Below, in pieces: positions 1-7,823 of a DNA stretch of 12,723 nt (positions within the stretch are counted from its first letter, which is position 1; each line of letters begins with the position of its first letter). The translations under genes and the position numbers were made by a program. The notes under the pieces are model-generated. The model was not told where the DNA came from and made no database searches. It saw only the letters and a list, made by a program, of their open reading frames with translations. Source of the DNA: Spinellus fusiger (taxonomy: Eukaryota > Mucoromycota > Mucoromycetes > Mucorales > Phycomycetaceae); the NCBI GenBank assembly GCA_025094145.1, contig JALLLS010000188.1:1-12723 (forward strand). The letters run 5' to 3'.

Positions 1-99
1 AAAAAATTAATATGGAAATTGCTTCTTTTTTTTAATGGCATAGTAACGCAAGACATTATAATATCTTTTACATAAAAAAAAGAAGATAAAACACGCTTT

Positions 100-253
100 A
101 TCACTTTTTAGATAGTTTACCTGTATCACGGGTTTCCATCAGTCAGTAAACCGAAGCTCTAGCGATAACTGGGGAGAAGGGTGAGGATGAACCAGAAGAC
201 TCGTACTTATTATTGATTCTAGTAGTATTTTTGGTGTCTTTCTTTTGTTATAT
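100..253. other. GC-richer patch on the 3' side of the Fanzor-like relic
   Basis: This stretch is less AT-rich than its surroundings, chiefly at 110-215, and has no convincing reading frame. It contains a 6-bp inverted repeat, GTTTAC (115-120) with GTAAAC (146-151). On the minus strand it lies directly after the stop codon of the TnpB/Fanzor-like relic. In OMEGA systems the guide RNA is encoded at or beyond the 3' end of the nuclease gene, so this is where such an RNA would be expected. That is inference from position only. It could equally be 3' UTR or unrelated DNA. Confidence 0.3.
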
Positions 254-1340
254 CTATAACAAAAAAAACTCTGAACGGGTGCTATTTTCCTTTAGAGATA
301 AAATAATATGTTTCAAGCTCAATCTAGCAACAAGACCGCGATTCGGAAGCTTCAATGTATTGTCCATATAATATTGGTTTGAACACCTATTTAAAAGGAG
401 AAAGATGAGTCTTTTATATATATAAAATTAAGAAATGGCCTAAGAAGACCATGACATTTAACTTGAAGTATTTTTGTTTGTTGAAAGAGCCTAAAGTTCT
501 TGACATGTTTAAATATTTCCAAGGTGATCAATTACATCCAGGACACAGGCTCGATGTTTTGAATGCATTGATAAGATAGGGTTTGAATCCTTCTTTTTCA
601 ACATCCTCCGTATGCCTTTTCTCTTTATTGGTTCATGAAACTTCATATTTGTGCTTGACCAATGACTCAAGATCAACACCAGATCTTCTCCAAACTTAGC
701 TCTCAAGTTTTGGGCTAGTTGTTTATCAGATTGTAATATATTGATATGACTCGATAGCATAATAACAAGTCTTATATTTGGCTAATAGCCTTTTGTTCAA
801 GAGATCTATATGTACATTGGGAAAGGTTTTTTTTTCAAGATATCGAGCTTGATTTGCGTGCATATATCCAACACATTTAATCTGATAATACTTGCAATGG
901 CTTCTTTAGAATAGTTTTTGGCTTTCATGGCATGGGTCAATATGGCAATTCTTTCTTTTTGTCGCAGGATGATGTTGAAGAACATTCTGAGACGCAATAG
1001 TATTGATATAGAATGTGTGTATCTTGGTGCTTTCATAAATAGATATTTGTTGAGATTTATTTATTTTGATTGAGATTTAGGATGCATATTGGCAGTAGTC
1101 ATCTTTCAGTGGGTTGATCTTTATTATTTGACACACCTCGGGTGTGAGACATGTTTTACCGGAAGCACTACCATCTCTGATTTGCTTATTAATGAGGGAC
1201 AAAAACACCTCACGGAAAAATCCTTGGTTATGCACTCATTCAAAACATATCCATCCTTACCTTCGAGTAGATGAATCAGGATATACTTAGAGAATGCATA
1301 AGTATGAGCGACGATGGTGTTGATTTCGTGGACCAAATCT
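254..1340 (-). pseudogene. Fanzor/TnpB-like RuvC nuclease pseudogene
   Basis: This is a minus-strand relic read in several frames. From N to C terminus there is an upstream part containing INTIVAHTYAFSKYI (about 1280-1325), a middle part containing LRMFFNIILRQKE (within 806-1036), and a segment at 509-760 with AKFGEDLVLIL then SHWSSTNMKFHEP. After a frameshift near 585 comes INAFKTSSLCPGC (534-572), then LEIFKHVKNF (from 522), a further cysteine in KCHGLLR (454-456), another Cys at 383-385, and NRGLVARL (from 343), ending at TAG 254-256. The order TSxxCPxC, later cysteines, then NRDxxA is the zinc-ribbon and RuvC-III layout of TnpB and Fanzor proteins, which are RNA-guided DNA endonucleases found in transposable elements. 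The relic is dead: acidic residues expected before TSS are Asn-Ala, the RuvC-III Asp is Gly, no RuvC-I motif is seen (probable internal deletion near 760-806), and several stops and shifts are present. The 5' limit is uncertain. Family assignment rests on motif memory, not a search. Confidence 0.65.
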
Positions 1341-1964
1341 TACAAAAAAAATTGAATATTCATATCTCCAACCAGTATCATGTAAATATATATTGATTGT
1401 CATTATTCTGGTAGGATTGACACATGAAAAACATGTTTTAGGCTCTTCACCTGTCTTCTATGAGAATCAAATAGATTTAAGAACCCTAGGTTGATTCTAT
1501 AAGTATTTTTTATCTTGTTGACTATGTAGTATTTTTAGTTCAAAGAAAATAGATAGAGATGCGGTGAAAAAGAAGGAAATAGTTGTTTTTTAATAATAAT
1601 ATTGAAGTGTCAGCTACTATTTATCATATGTTAATATAGTATTGTCTTCGATGATTTTGATTCCAAAGGTATTTGGTTAGTTAATGTAAAATCAATTCTG
1701 CTCTTTTACTCAACTTCTCTGTTATTCTTTTAAACTTCTATTCTACTGTAATTATTATTAAAAATATAACTTAGTAGAAATCACCAAATATAACAATTTC
1801 ACTACTAAAAGGCATAAATGAAAATGTAGTCACGCACAATTGAATTTAATACTTGCCTAAATTTTAATAAAAAAAACCTTTTTTTTCTTCATAAAACTCT
1901 TTTTCTTTCCAAATATTATTAAACCAACACAAAATTTCAGATAAATATTCAGGAACTCAAACTC
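1341..1964. other. AT-rich intergenic DNA between two relics
   Basis: No reading frame here is convincing. The minus-strand part up to about 1480 may hold a further eroded N-terminal piece of the Fanzor-like relic, because weakly protein-like text continues between stops, but I cannot fix its limit. The rest is AT-rich, with homopolymer runs around 1860-1915 and one imperfect hairpin annotated separately. Confidence 0.5.
1771..1808. repeat. imperfect inverted repeat (hairpin)
   Basis: TTAGTAGAAAT at 1771-1781 pairs with ATTT (1796-1799) plus CTACTAA (1802-1808), leaving a 2-nt bulge and a 14-nt loop. It lies about 160 bp before the recognisable start of the decayed transposase at 1965. I looked for a matching copy downstream of that relic, which would make it a terminal repeat, and saw none. 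Its role is unknown. Confidence 0.45.
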
Positions 1965-2675
1965 ATGGAGAATAGAACAAGGCAAAAGATAGAGGATTAT
2001 GGGGTATGTATTAAATGTTTAAGGCTGGATTAAAATTGGCTGTCATCGCAAACGTGGTTGAGGTGAAAAACCCATAGTTCAAAATATTATCAGAAACATC
2101 AAAGAACATTGGTCACCATTGTGTCTAAAGATTCATGAAAAAATTAAAACAAAAAGCAAGTGAGAGGTACCTTAGACACATGGAAAAGGTCATTAGAGAG
2201 GACCTATTTGCCCCATATAATCAGCTGGAATATGAAAATATTGAGGTTTGAGGTTGATGTATGTAGAAACACCCTTATCAGCTACTGCAATCAGTTAGGG
2301 TTTGGATCTTTTTCTAAAGCGCACAAGCTAGCCTTAACAGAAAATCACAAGAAGAAACATCTTTGTTGGGCAAGCATATTAGCTGTCATACTGGGGCCTA
2401 TGTTAGATAGTGGAAAGAGACACATCAAATTAGAGGCTTTGATTAATGGCCCACATATGGTTCTGATTTGAATCCAACTGAACACATCTGGTGGGCCTTG
2501 GAAAGATGAATTGAATAAAAAAGAGGTATCTATTACCACTATTGAAAGTTTGAAGACTCTACTTGCAGAGGAGTGGGAGAGAGTTGGTGTTGAGCTTGCA
2601 CAACGATTAGTTCTGAGTATGACAGATAGATGCCAGGCTGTCATTAATGCCAAAGGAGGCCATACAAAGTATTAA
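1965..2675 (+). pseudogene. decayed Tc1/mariner transposase with internal deletion
   Basis: A plus-strand transposase relic spread over several frames. Recognisable blocks in order are a degenerate helix-turn-helix region (about 2030-2150), RYLRHMEKVIREDLFAPYNQ (from about 2166), VDVCRNTLISYCNQLGFGSF then ENHKKKHLCWA (about 2250-2375), CHTGAYVR and RGFD (about 2386-2440), GSDLNPTEHIWWALE (about 2460-2507), and a clean C-terminal tail ending DRCQAVINAKGGHTKY at TAA 2673-2675. Between LCWA and CHTG the text jumps directly, so the segment with the first two catalytic aspartates (WSDES and EDG in the intact family) is deleted. The third acidic residue, in NPTEH, remains. Further damage includes a stop before TGG in FD-stop-WP, a stop in VR-stop-W and a frameshift near 2508. 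The tail resembles the 3379-4721 element but differs at many residues, so it is a separate, older family member. No terminal repeats were found. Confidence 0.85.
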
Positions 2676-3376
2676 TTCTTCTTATTATTTTTCTATTTTC
2701 GATAAATGAATATGTTGAACTTTAGTATGCTTAAGTTTGAAGCTTCTAGATCAGATGTAAAGTGTTTTATTTGATGTTGAACATATCCTAAATATTTTGT
2801 CCTGATATTTATTTTCAAAAGTATTAAATTCAATTGGGTGACTGTAGTATGTTGCACATTCATAACATCTCTAAAACATTTATCAACTACATTAAATATG
2901 CTACGGCTTATCATAGATGCTCTATCACAGACTAATTATTTTATAGCTTTTTTTTTAAAAAAATAAAAATAAAAATAAAAATAGAATAAAAAAATATATT
3001 AACATTATTAGAGTAAGAAAATAGTATCAGTAGTGTTTATAGATAAAACAGCTTTATTTCTTGACAGTATAATCAATTACCTGCCACTCGTAATATGTAC
3101 TTGTCTTTAGAGAGCTGAGATTTTCTTTGGTCATGTAACATTTAAACTAAAAAAAAGTATTCTGGTAAACTATCTGTTCAAGCCTAGTTAATTATATTTT
3201 ATCTATTATGAATCCATCACAGTTCTATTATTTGCTATTGTGTTTCTTCTTCTCTTAGAAATATAATGGTTCAGGAAATGGTTTACTGAATTTACAAGAT
3301 AGTGTTGAGTAAATGCAATAAAGTGAGATAGTATCTCTATTATTGAGAATTAAAACAAAATAAAGCACTAAATAAC
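2676..3376. other. AT-rich intergenic DNA with no gene seen
   Basis: This follows the decayed transposase and ends at the TA flank of the first intact-length element. It holds T and A runs and a short period-6 repeat (annotated separately). No protein similarity or structured RNA was recognised on either strand. Confidence 0.55.
2957..2983. repeat. TAAAAA simple repeat
   Basis: T residues recur every six bases (2964, 2970, 2976, 2982) separated by A5 runs, giving about three TAAAAA units next to a T8-A7 tract. It is a low-complexity repeat and could be a slipped poly-A region. Confidence 0.8.
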
Positions 3377-3378
3377 TA

Positions 3379-3410
3379 CACTCCCACATAATAAGTGACT
3401 GGAAAAAATA
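3379..3410 (+). repeat. left terminal inverted repeat, copy 1
   Basis: It begins CACTCCCACATAATAAGTGA and matches the inverted right end over 32 bp with three mismatches (C/G at position 3, A/G at position 10, G/A at position 24). This is the 5' end relative to the transposase gene. Confidence 0.93.
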
Positions 3411-3481
3411 TTAATTTCCTTTTTTTATTCTTCAAAAATAAAATAGACCCCTTTTCTTTTCTTTTATAACTTATTCAAAAA

Positions 3482-3853
3482 ATGTCTTCAAGCAATGAAA
3501 ATCAGCCAACTCTTAGCCAAGAACATGAAGATACTTCTATTAAAAGAAGGGAGCATGCTATGTTTATTAGAGGTCAGATCATAGGACAATGGAAAAAGAC
3601 ATGCTACTTATCAAGAGATTTCTGACGATCTTGACATCCCAGTGAGCACAGTGGGCAGGATTATCCAATTGTATTAGAACAAAGGCATAACTCGACTTAA
3701 AGTGCGTACAGGAGGACCTGAAAAGGTTTTATCTACTTCAAAACTGACAATTGTTTTATCTATTCGCAGAAACCCTATGCAAACAATTGCATATCATTTG
3801 AAGAATATCAATGATGCAGTTGTGGATATTTGCCGTAGCACATTTGTAAAATA
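3482..3853 (+). pseudogene. broken 5' part of Tc1 transposase (DNA-binding domains), copy 1
   Basis: The natural start is ATG 3482, about 100 bp inside the element. The first frame runs 47 codons (MSSSNENQPTLSQ...) into the first helix-turn-helix and stops at TGA 3623-3625. The continuation lies in the +1 frame: HATYQEISDDLDIPVSTVGR, interrupted by TAG 3675-3677, then RTGGPEK (in the place of the GRPR-type linker) and a second helix-turn-helix through RRNPMQTIAYHLK and CRSTFVK. Near 3850 the frame returns to that of ATG 3482 (one A apparently missing from an A run) and joins the catalytic part. There are therefore three lesions: a shift near 3599, a stop, and a shift near 3850. The same three are present in copy 2. 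The bipartite helix-turn-helix region would bind the terminal repeats. Confidence 0.9.
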
Positions 3854-4576
3854 ATGAATGAACTCGGGTTTTTCTCATACTCACCATCAAGGAAACCTGG
3901 TATGACACTTACTCATAAGCAAAGGCGATTGGAATGGTGTAGAAACAAGGTTGATTGGCCAGTGGATAGGTGGAGTAACGTCGTTTGGTCTGATGAGTCT
4001 CGTTTCACAGTTGTGGGCAACGATAAAGGAGCTAGAGTGATCAGAAAAATGGGTGAGAGGTATGAGGAGCGTCATATGCAAAGGACATACAAGTATGGCA
4101 AAGGTTCAGTCATGGTTTGGGGTTGCTTTTGGCGTGGAGGTGTAGGACCTCTTGTACTCTTGGAGGGGTCAGTTGATCAAGACAAGTATGTCAATGTACT
4201 TGCCAAATACTTTCTTCCCTGGTTCCAGAAATTGCAAAAGAACCTCAATGAGATCATGCTCTTCCAAGAAGACGGTGCTCCTTGCCATACTGGAGGATAT
4301 AGCAGATGGTACAAACAGGAGAGATGTAGGATCGAAGGTTTTGATTTTTGGCCTGCACAAAGTCCAGTTCTTAACCCAATTGAACATGTTTGGGCTTATC
4401 TTGAAAAGAAGATCAATTCGCATCGAACAAGCATAGCCAATGCACAACAGCTTGAACAATGCTTGCGTAGTGAATGGGAGAAGATTCCAAATGGATTTTT
4501 GGAAAATTTAGTTGATAGCATGCCAAGGAGGTGCTCTGCTGTGATAAAGAATAAAGGCTTTGCTACAAAGTACTGA
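3854..4576 (+). CDS. Tc1/mariner transposase catalytic domain (240 codons), copy 1
   Basis: An open frame from ATG 3854 to TGA 4574-4576 covers the end of the second helix-turn-helix (NELGFFSYSPSRKP) and the full RNase H-like DDE domain. Catalytic residues are Asp47 in WSDESRF, Asp140 in FQEDGAPCH and Glu177 in NPIEHVW. The motif SPDLNPIE common in the family reads SPVLNPIE. I count 36 residues between Asp140 and Glu177 (DD36E), against 34 in classical Tc1. It ends with the usual conserved tail, RRCSAVIKNKGFATKY. Full-length relatives are about 340 residues, so this is a catalytic fragment without the DNA-binding region. ATG 3854 is probably an internal methionine, not the original start; expression is unproven. 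The encoded protein is identical to that of copy 2. Confidence 0.85.
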   Translation: MNELGFFSYSPSRKPGMTLTHKQRRLEWCRNKVDWPVDRWSNVVWSDESRFTVVGNDKGARVIRKMGERYEERHMQRTYKYGKGSVMVWGCFWRGGVGPLVLLEGSVDQDKYVNVLAKYFLPWFQKLQKNLNEIMLFQEDGAPCHTGGYSRWYKQERCRIEGFDFWPAQSPVLNPIEHVWAYLEKKINSHRTSIANAQQLEQCLRSEWEKIPNGFLENLVDSMPRRCSAVIKNKGFATKY

Positions 4577-4689
4577 GAAATATTTATATAACGAAAATGT
4601 AGATAATCATCTAAAGAACAACTGTTCCAAATCTCGTGTTATTCCATGAACTATTTATTATGAACATCTTGGACTGATAGAAATACCTT

Positions 4690-4721
4690 TATTTTTTTCA
4701 GTCACTTATTACGTGGGACTG
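4690..4721 (-). repeat. right terminal inverted repeat, copy 1
   Basis: Read inwards on the minus strand it begins CAGTCCCACGTAATAAGTGA and is followed on its outer side by TA 4722-4723. It matches the left end over 32 bp with three mismatches. Confidence 0.93.
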
Positions 4722-4758
4722 TATGTGCTTAGTTGGTTTAAACCCAGCCTACTTGGTA
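4722..4758 (+). repeat. inner flank repeat next to copy 1
   Basis: From the TA flank outward, 31 bases are identical to the reverse complement of 6250-6280, then one mismatch, then five further matches. The block includes the perfect palindrome GGTTTAAACC (4735-4744). Overlapping its end is a hairpin in this copy only: AGCCTAC (4746-4752) with GTAGGCT (4756-4762) around a 3-nt loop. After it, similarity to the other flank continues weakly once a 5-base gap is allowed. It lies outside the transposon's terminal repeat. Confidence 0.9.
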
Positions 4759-6243
4759 GGCTACACACCCAAAGATTTTTTTGACCTTTAAGCGGTGATA
4801 CCTCCTTCCTTTTATGTCTAAAAATATCTTGCATTTTATGGCTCTGTGTTTAAAATCAAAGGTTTGTGAGTATCTAAATAATTGTTTCTTTTTGTGGATA
4901 CCTCAATATCAAATTATATTATCAATAAAATATATTGTTTATTGTCGTGAAGACATTTTCCATATTTGGATGGATCACTTCTTTTGGAATGAGCACTCAT
5001 TTATTACCAAACTAAGAAGGAGACTCTATTGAATATCAAGGGATGTCAATAGTTCATAGCATTTCGATAGTTAGCCCCTGAATCTATACGATTAGAAAAG
5101 TATAAAAGACATAGTAATTTCATTTAATAAACAACAGAGTTTAACTACACGTTCTACTGTTCCGTATACTTTTGGCCTAAAAACCCAAAGACGACATGAA
5201 TAAAATTGTTTACTGTAATACTATAACTAATACTATATTATGTACTATAGCTACGGCCTAAGTGCATTCCCTCATAGCAATAGAATATACACCCTAAAAT
5301 TCTTATGCTTTATTATAGGGAGATAGATAACTATGCCTTGGAGTAGACCCTAGACAGTATTGACCTTCTAGAAGACCATCTGAGACCAACTTGAAAGGAG
5401 TCTTTACTTGTCTAATAACAATACAGTGCGTATCTTGTGGAATACAATGAACTTAAACCCAGATTAAGACACTGTTTACCTTTTTATCACTAGAATAGTC
5501 CTTGGTAGTGTCTATCACCTCCTTCTATTTTTTTTTGTTAATAATAGTACATTACCTTGTTCAGTTATGCTTATCTTGACAAGTACTTGGGCGTTAATTT
5601 GTATGGACAGTGTACGAAATAGCAAAAAGAGGGGGAATATCAAAACAAATAATATTTCATATATTATTCTGGTGATCTATTACACTTTAACCTCAACTCA
5701 TAAAATCTACAAGTCAAACAATTCACACTTTATTTGGCTTGAGCCTAAAGCCCAGTATTAGAAATAATACTTTGTAATCATTAAGCACCACTGTTAATAC
5801 CAGTTACAATAACATAGTTACTGAAGTGATTATGAATACTGAGTCAGTGAATGGCTATACTGTTCTCAACACAAGTGAGTTTGGTTCTATTTTATGGACA
5901 ATAATTACTAGAGTTAATTCAGTGTGTTCTGTAATACATCTTTCTTAAGCAGTGTTACGCTGCAAATACTGTGGGCTTAAAGATAACAAATTATGCTAAG
6001 AGAAGAATATCAGTGACTGAGTTGTAATTTTGGGGTGATTCTTGATCTATTTCTTGTCTTTACAGCCAATTCTATACTTTTTAATTACAAAGTCAGTAGC
6101 CATTGCTAAAACAGGCAAGTAGAGTTTGAAATAGTTCATTTAGACAGCGAAAAAGCATTTTAAAACACATTAGCCAATCATAAAAATATTGCAATTTTAT
6201 TCTCAGAATATTTCCTTATATATCCCAAAAATCTCCTTGTGTG
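4759..6243. other. spacer between the inverted transposon copies
   Basis: About 1.5 kb of AT-rich DNA. I see no supportable gene: the longest open stretches (4814-5032 and 5567-5761, plus strand) have low-complexity composition and no motif I recognise. It is bracketed by the inverted flank repeat. It may be host DNA caught between two insertions or the interior of an older element. Confidence 0.5.
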
Positions 6244-6280
6244 TACCAGGTAGGCTGGGTTTAAACCAACTAAGCACATA
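6244..6280 (-). repeat. inner flank repeat next to copy 2
   Basis: The inverted partner of 4722-4758, abutting copy 2, with 31 bases identical. GGTTTAAACC recurs at 6258-6267. The hairpin half GTAGGCT is present, but its partner is lost because five bases present near copy 1 are absent here. Confidence 0.9.
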
Positions 6281-6312
6281 CAGTCCCACGTAATAAGTGA
6301 CTGAAAAAAATA
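6281..6312 (+). repeat. terminal inverted repeat, copy 2 (3' end of its gene)
   Basis: It begins CAGTCCCACGTAATAAGTGA directly after TA 6279-6280 and corresponds to 4690-4721 of copy 1. Confidence 0.93.
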
Positions 6313-6425
6313 AAGGTATTTCTATCAGTCCAAGATGTTCATAATAAATAGTTCATGGAATAACACGAGATTTGGAACAGTTGTTCTTTAGATGATTATC
6401 TACATTTTCGTTATATAAATATTTC

Positions 6426-7148
6426 TCAGTACTTTGTAGCAAAGCCTTTATTCTTTATCACAGCAGAGCACCTCCTTGGCATGCTATCAACTAAATTTTC
6501 CAAAAATCCATTTGGAATCTTCTCCCATTCACTACGCAAGCATTGTTCAAGCTGTTGTGCATTGGCTATGCTTGTTCGATGCGAATTGATCTTCTTTTCA
6601 AGATAAGCCCAAACATGTTCAATTGGGTTAAGAACTGGACTTTGTGCAGGCCAAAAATCAAAACCTTCGATCCTACATCTCTCCTGTTTGTACCATCTGC
6701 TATATCCTCCAGTATGGCAAGGAGCACCGTCTTCTTGGAAGAGCATGATCTCATTGAGGTTCTTTTGCAATTTCTGGAACCAGGGAAGAAAGTATTTGGC
6801 AAGTACATTGACATACTTGTCTTGATCAACTGACCCCTCCAAGAGTACAAGAGGTCCTACACCTCCACGCCAAAAGCAACCCCAAACCATGACTGAACCT
6901 TTGCCATACTTGTATGTCCTTTGCATATGACGCTCCTCATACCTCTCACCCATTTTTCTGATCACTCTAGCTCCTTTATCGTTGCCCACAACTGTGAAAC
7001 GAGACTCATCAGACCAAACGACGTTACTCCACCTATCCACTGGCCAATCAACCTTGTTTCTACACCATTCCAATCGCCTTTGCTTATGAGTAAGTGTCAT
7101 ACCAGGTTTCCTTGATGGTGAGTATGAGAAAAACCCGAGTTCATTCAT
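6426..7148 (-). CDS. Tc1/mariner transposase catalytic domain (240 codons), copy 2
   Basis: The minus-strand counterpart of the frame at 3854-4576, with identical protein: Asp47 (WSDESRF), Asp140 (QEDGAPCH), Glu177 (NPIEHVW), DD36E spacing and an intact C-terminal tail. No base changes were noticed within this part, and antisense reading frames are also identical between copies, which leaves little room for synonymous differences. As in copy 1, this is the catalytic half only, because the helix-turn-helix half upstream is out of frame. It points towards copy 1 (tail to tail). Confidence 0.85.
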   Translation of the reverse strand: MNELGFFSYSPSRKPGMTLTHKQRRLEWCRNKVDWPVDRWSNVVWSDESRFTVVGNDKGARVIRKMGERYEERHMQRTYKYGKGSVMVWGCFWRGGVGPLVLLEGSVDQDKYVNVLAKYFLPWFQKLQKNLNEIMLFQEDGAPCHTGGYSRWYKQERCRIEGFDFWPAQSPVLNPIEHVWAYLEKKINSHRTSIANAQQLEQCLRSEWEKIPNGFLENLVDSMPRRCSAVIKNKGFATKY

Positions 7149-7520
7149 TATTTTACAAATGTGCTACGGCAAATATCCACAACTGCATCATTGATATTCT
7201 TCAAATGATATGCAATTGTTTGCATAGGGTTTCTGCGAATAGATAAAACAATTGTCAGTTTTGAAGTAGATGAAACCTTTTCAGGTCCTCCTGTACGCAC
7301 TTTAAGTCGAGTTATGCCTTTGTTCTAATACAATTGGATAATCCTGCCCACTGTGCTCACTGGGATGTCAAGATCGTCAGAAATCTCTTGATAAGTAGCA
7401 TGTCTTTTTCCATTGTCCTATGATCTGACCTCTAATAAACATAGCATGCTCCCTTCTTTTAATAGAAGTATCTTCATGTTCTTGGCTAAGAGTTGGCTGA
7501 TTTTCATTGCTTGAAGACAT
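7149..7520 (-). pseudogene. broken 5' part of Tc1 transposase (DNA-binding domains), copy 2
   Basis: The counterpart of 3482-3853. The start ATG is at 7518-7520. It has the same TGA after 47 codons, the same in-frame TAG in the helix-turn-helix block (7325-7327), and the same A-run shift just before the catalytic frame. The single base difference from copy 1 is here, at 7272. Confidence 0.9.
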
Positions 7521-7591
7521 TTTTTGAATAAGTTATAAAAGAAAAGAAAAGGGGTCTATTTTATTTTTGAAGAATAAAAAAAGGAAATTAA

Positions 7592-7623
7592 TATTTTTTC
7601 CAGTCACTTATTATGTGGGAGTG
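7592..7623 (-). repeat. terminal inverted repeat, copy 2 (5' end of its gene)
   Basis: Read inwards on the minus strand it begins CACTCCCACATAATAAGTGA, with TA 7624-7625 outside. It is identical to 3379-3410. Confidence 0.93.
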
Positions 7624-7801
7624 TATTCTCTCTCAGCCTTGGCTTTTTTTGCATTGATTTCGATAACACAATAAAGTAAACACTTCTATAACATAAATGT
7701 TACTCTAGATCAATGGATAAAATATCTAAAAGGATTCTATTTATTTATATAATTATAAGATTCTTAGAATATTATTTTCTTTATGCTTATGACATTCTTT
7801 C

Positions 7802-7823
7802 AGTAAGCATTAAAATGCTTACT
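7802..7823. repeat. perfect 10-bp hairpin, 2-nt spacer
   Basis: AGTAAGCATT (7802-7811) and AATGCTTACT (7814-7823) are exact inverted copies separated by AA. There is no adjacent gene for which it would be an obvious signal. Confidence 0.85.

Larger units (their letters stand above)
3379..4721 (+). mobile_element. Tc1/mariner element, copy 1
   Basis: A 1343-bp DNA transposon with 32-bp terminal inverted repeats, flanked by the TA dinucleotide at 3377-3378 and 4722-4723 that Tc1/mariner elements duplicate on insertion. It contains a single transposase gene broken in its DNA-binding half and open in its catalytic half. Reverse-complement comparison with 6281-7623 shows equal length and one difference that I found (T at 3730, against C in element sense at 7272). 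The element carries its own defects, so it could move only if an intact relative supplied transposase. Confidence 0.95.
6281..7623 (-). mobile_element. Tc1/mariner element, copy 2 (inverted)
   Basis: The reverse-complement twin of 3379-4721, also 1343 bp, flanked by TA at 6279-6280 and 7624-7625. The outer flank beyond 7625 shows no similarity to the outer flank of copy 1, whereas the inner flank does. The two copies share all visible transposase lesions, so they descend from one already defective copy or were made alike by gene conversion. Confidence 0.95.

Noticed and set aside
4152..4459. Other-frame open stretches within the transposase (and their mirror images in copy 2)
   Set aside because: They are shadows of the DDE-domain frame; identical in both copies only because the copies are near-identical.
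4814..5032. 72-codon open frame in the spacer between the transposons
   Set aside because: Composition follows AT-rich non-coding DNA, there is no motif or homologous counterpart, and the start context is unremarkable.
5567..5761. 64-codon open frame in the spacer
   Set aside because: Low-complexity Ile/Tyr/Asn/Lys-rich translation typical of random AT-rich DNA.
5955..5990. Text reading LRCKYCGLKDN with a CxxC pattern in the spacer
   Set aside because: The frame is short and closed on both sides, and there is no second cysteine or histidine pair to make a zinc finger.
3379..7623. Reading the pair as a composite transposon carrying a cargo gene
   Set aside because: TA flanks exist at the outer ends, but the spacer has no supportable gene and each copy has its own TA flanks, so separate insertions or duplication are equally good.
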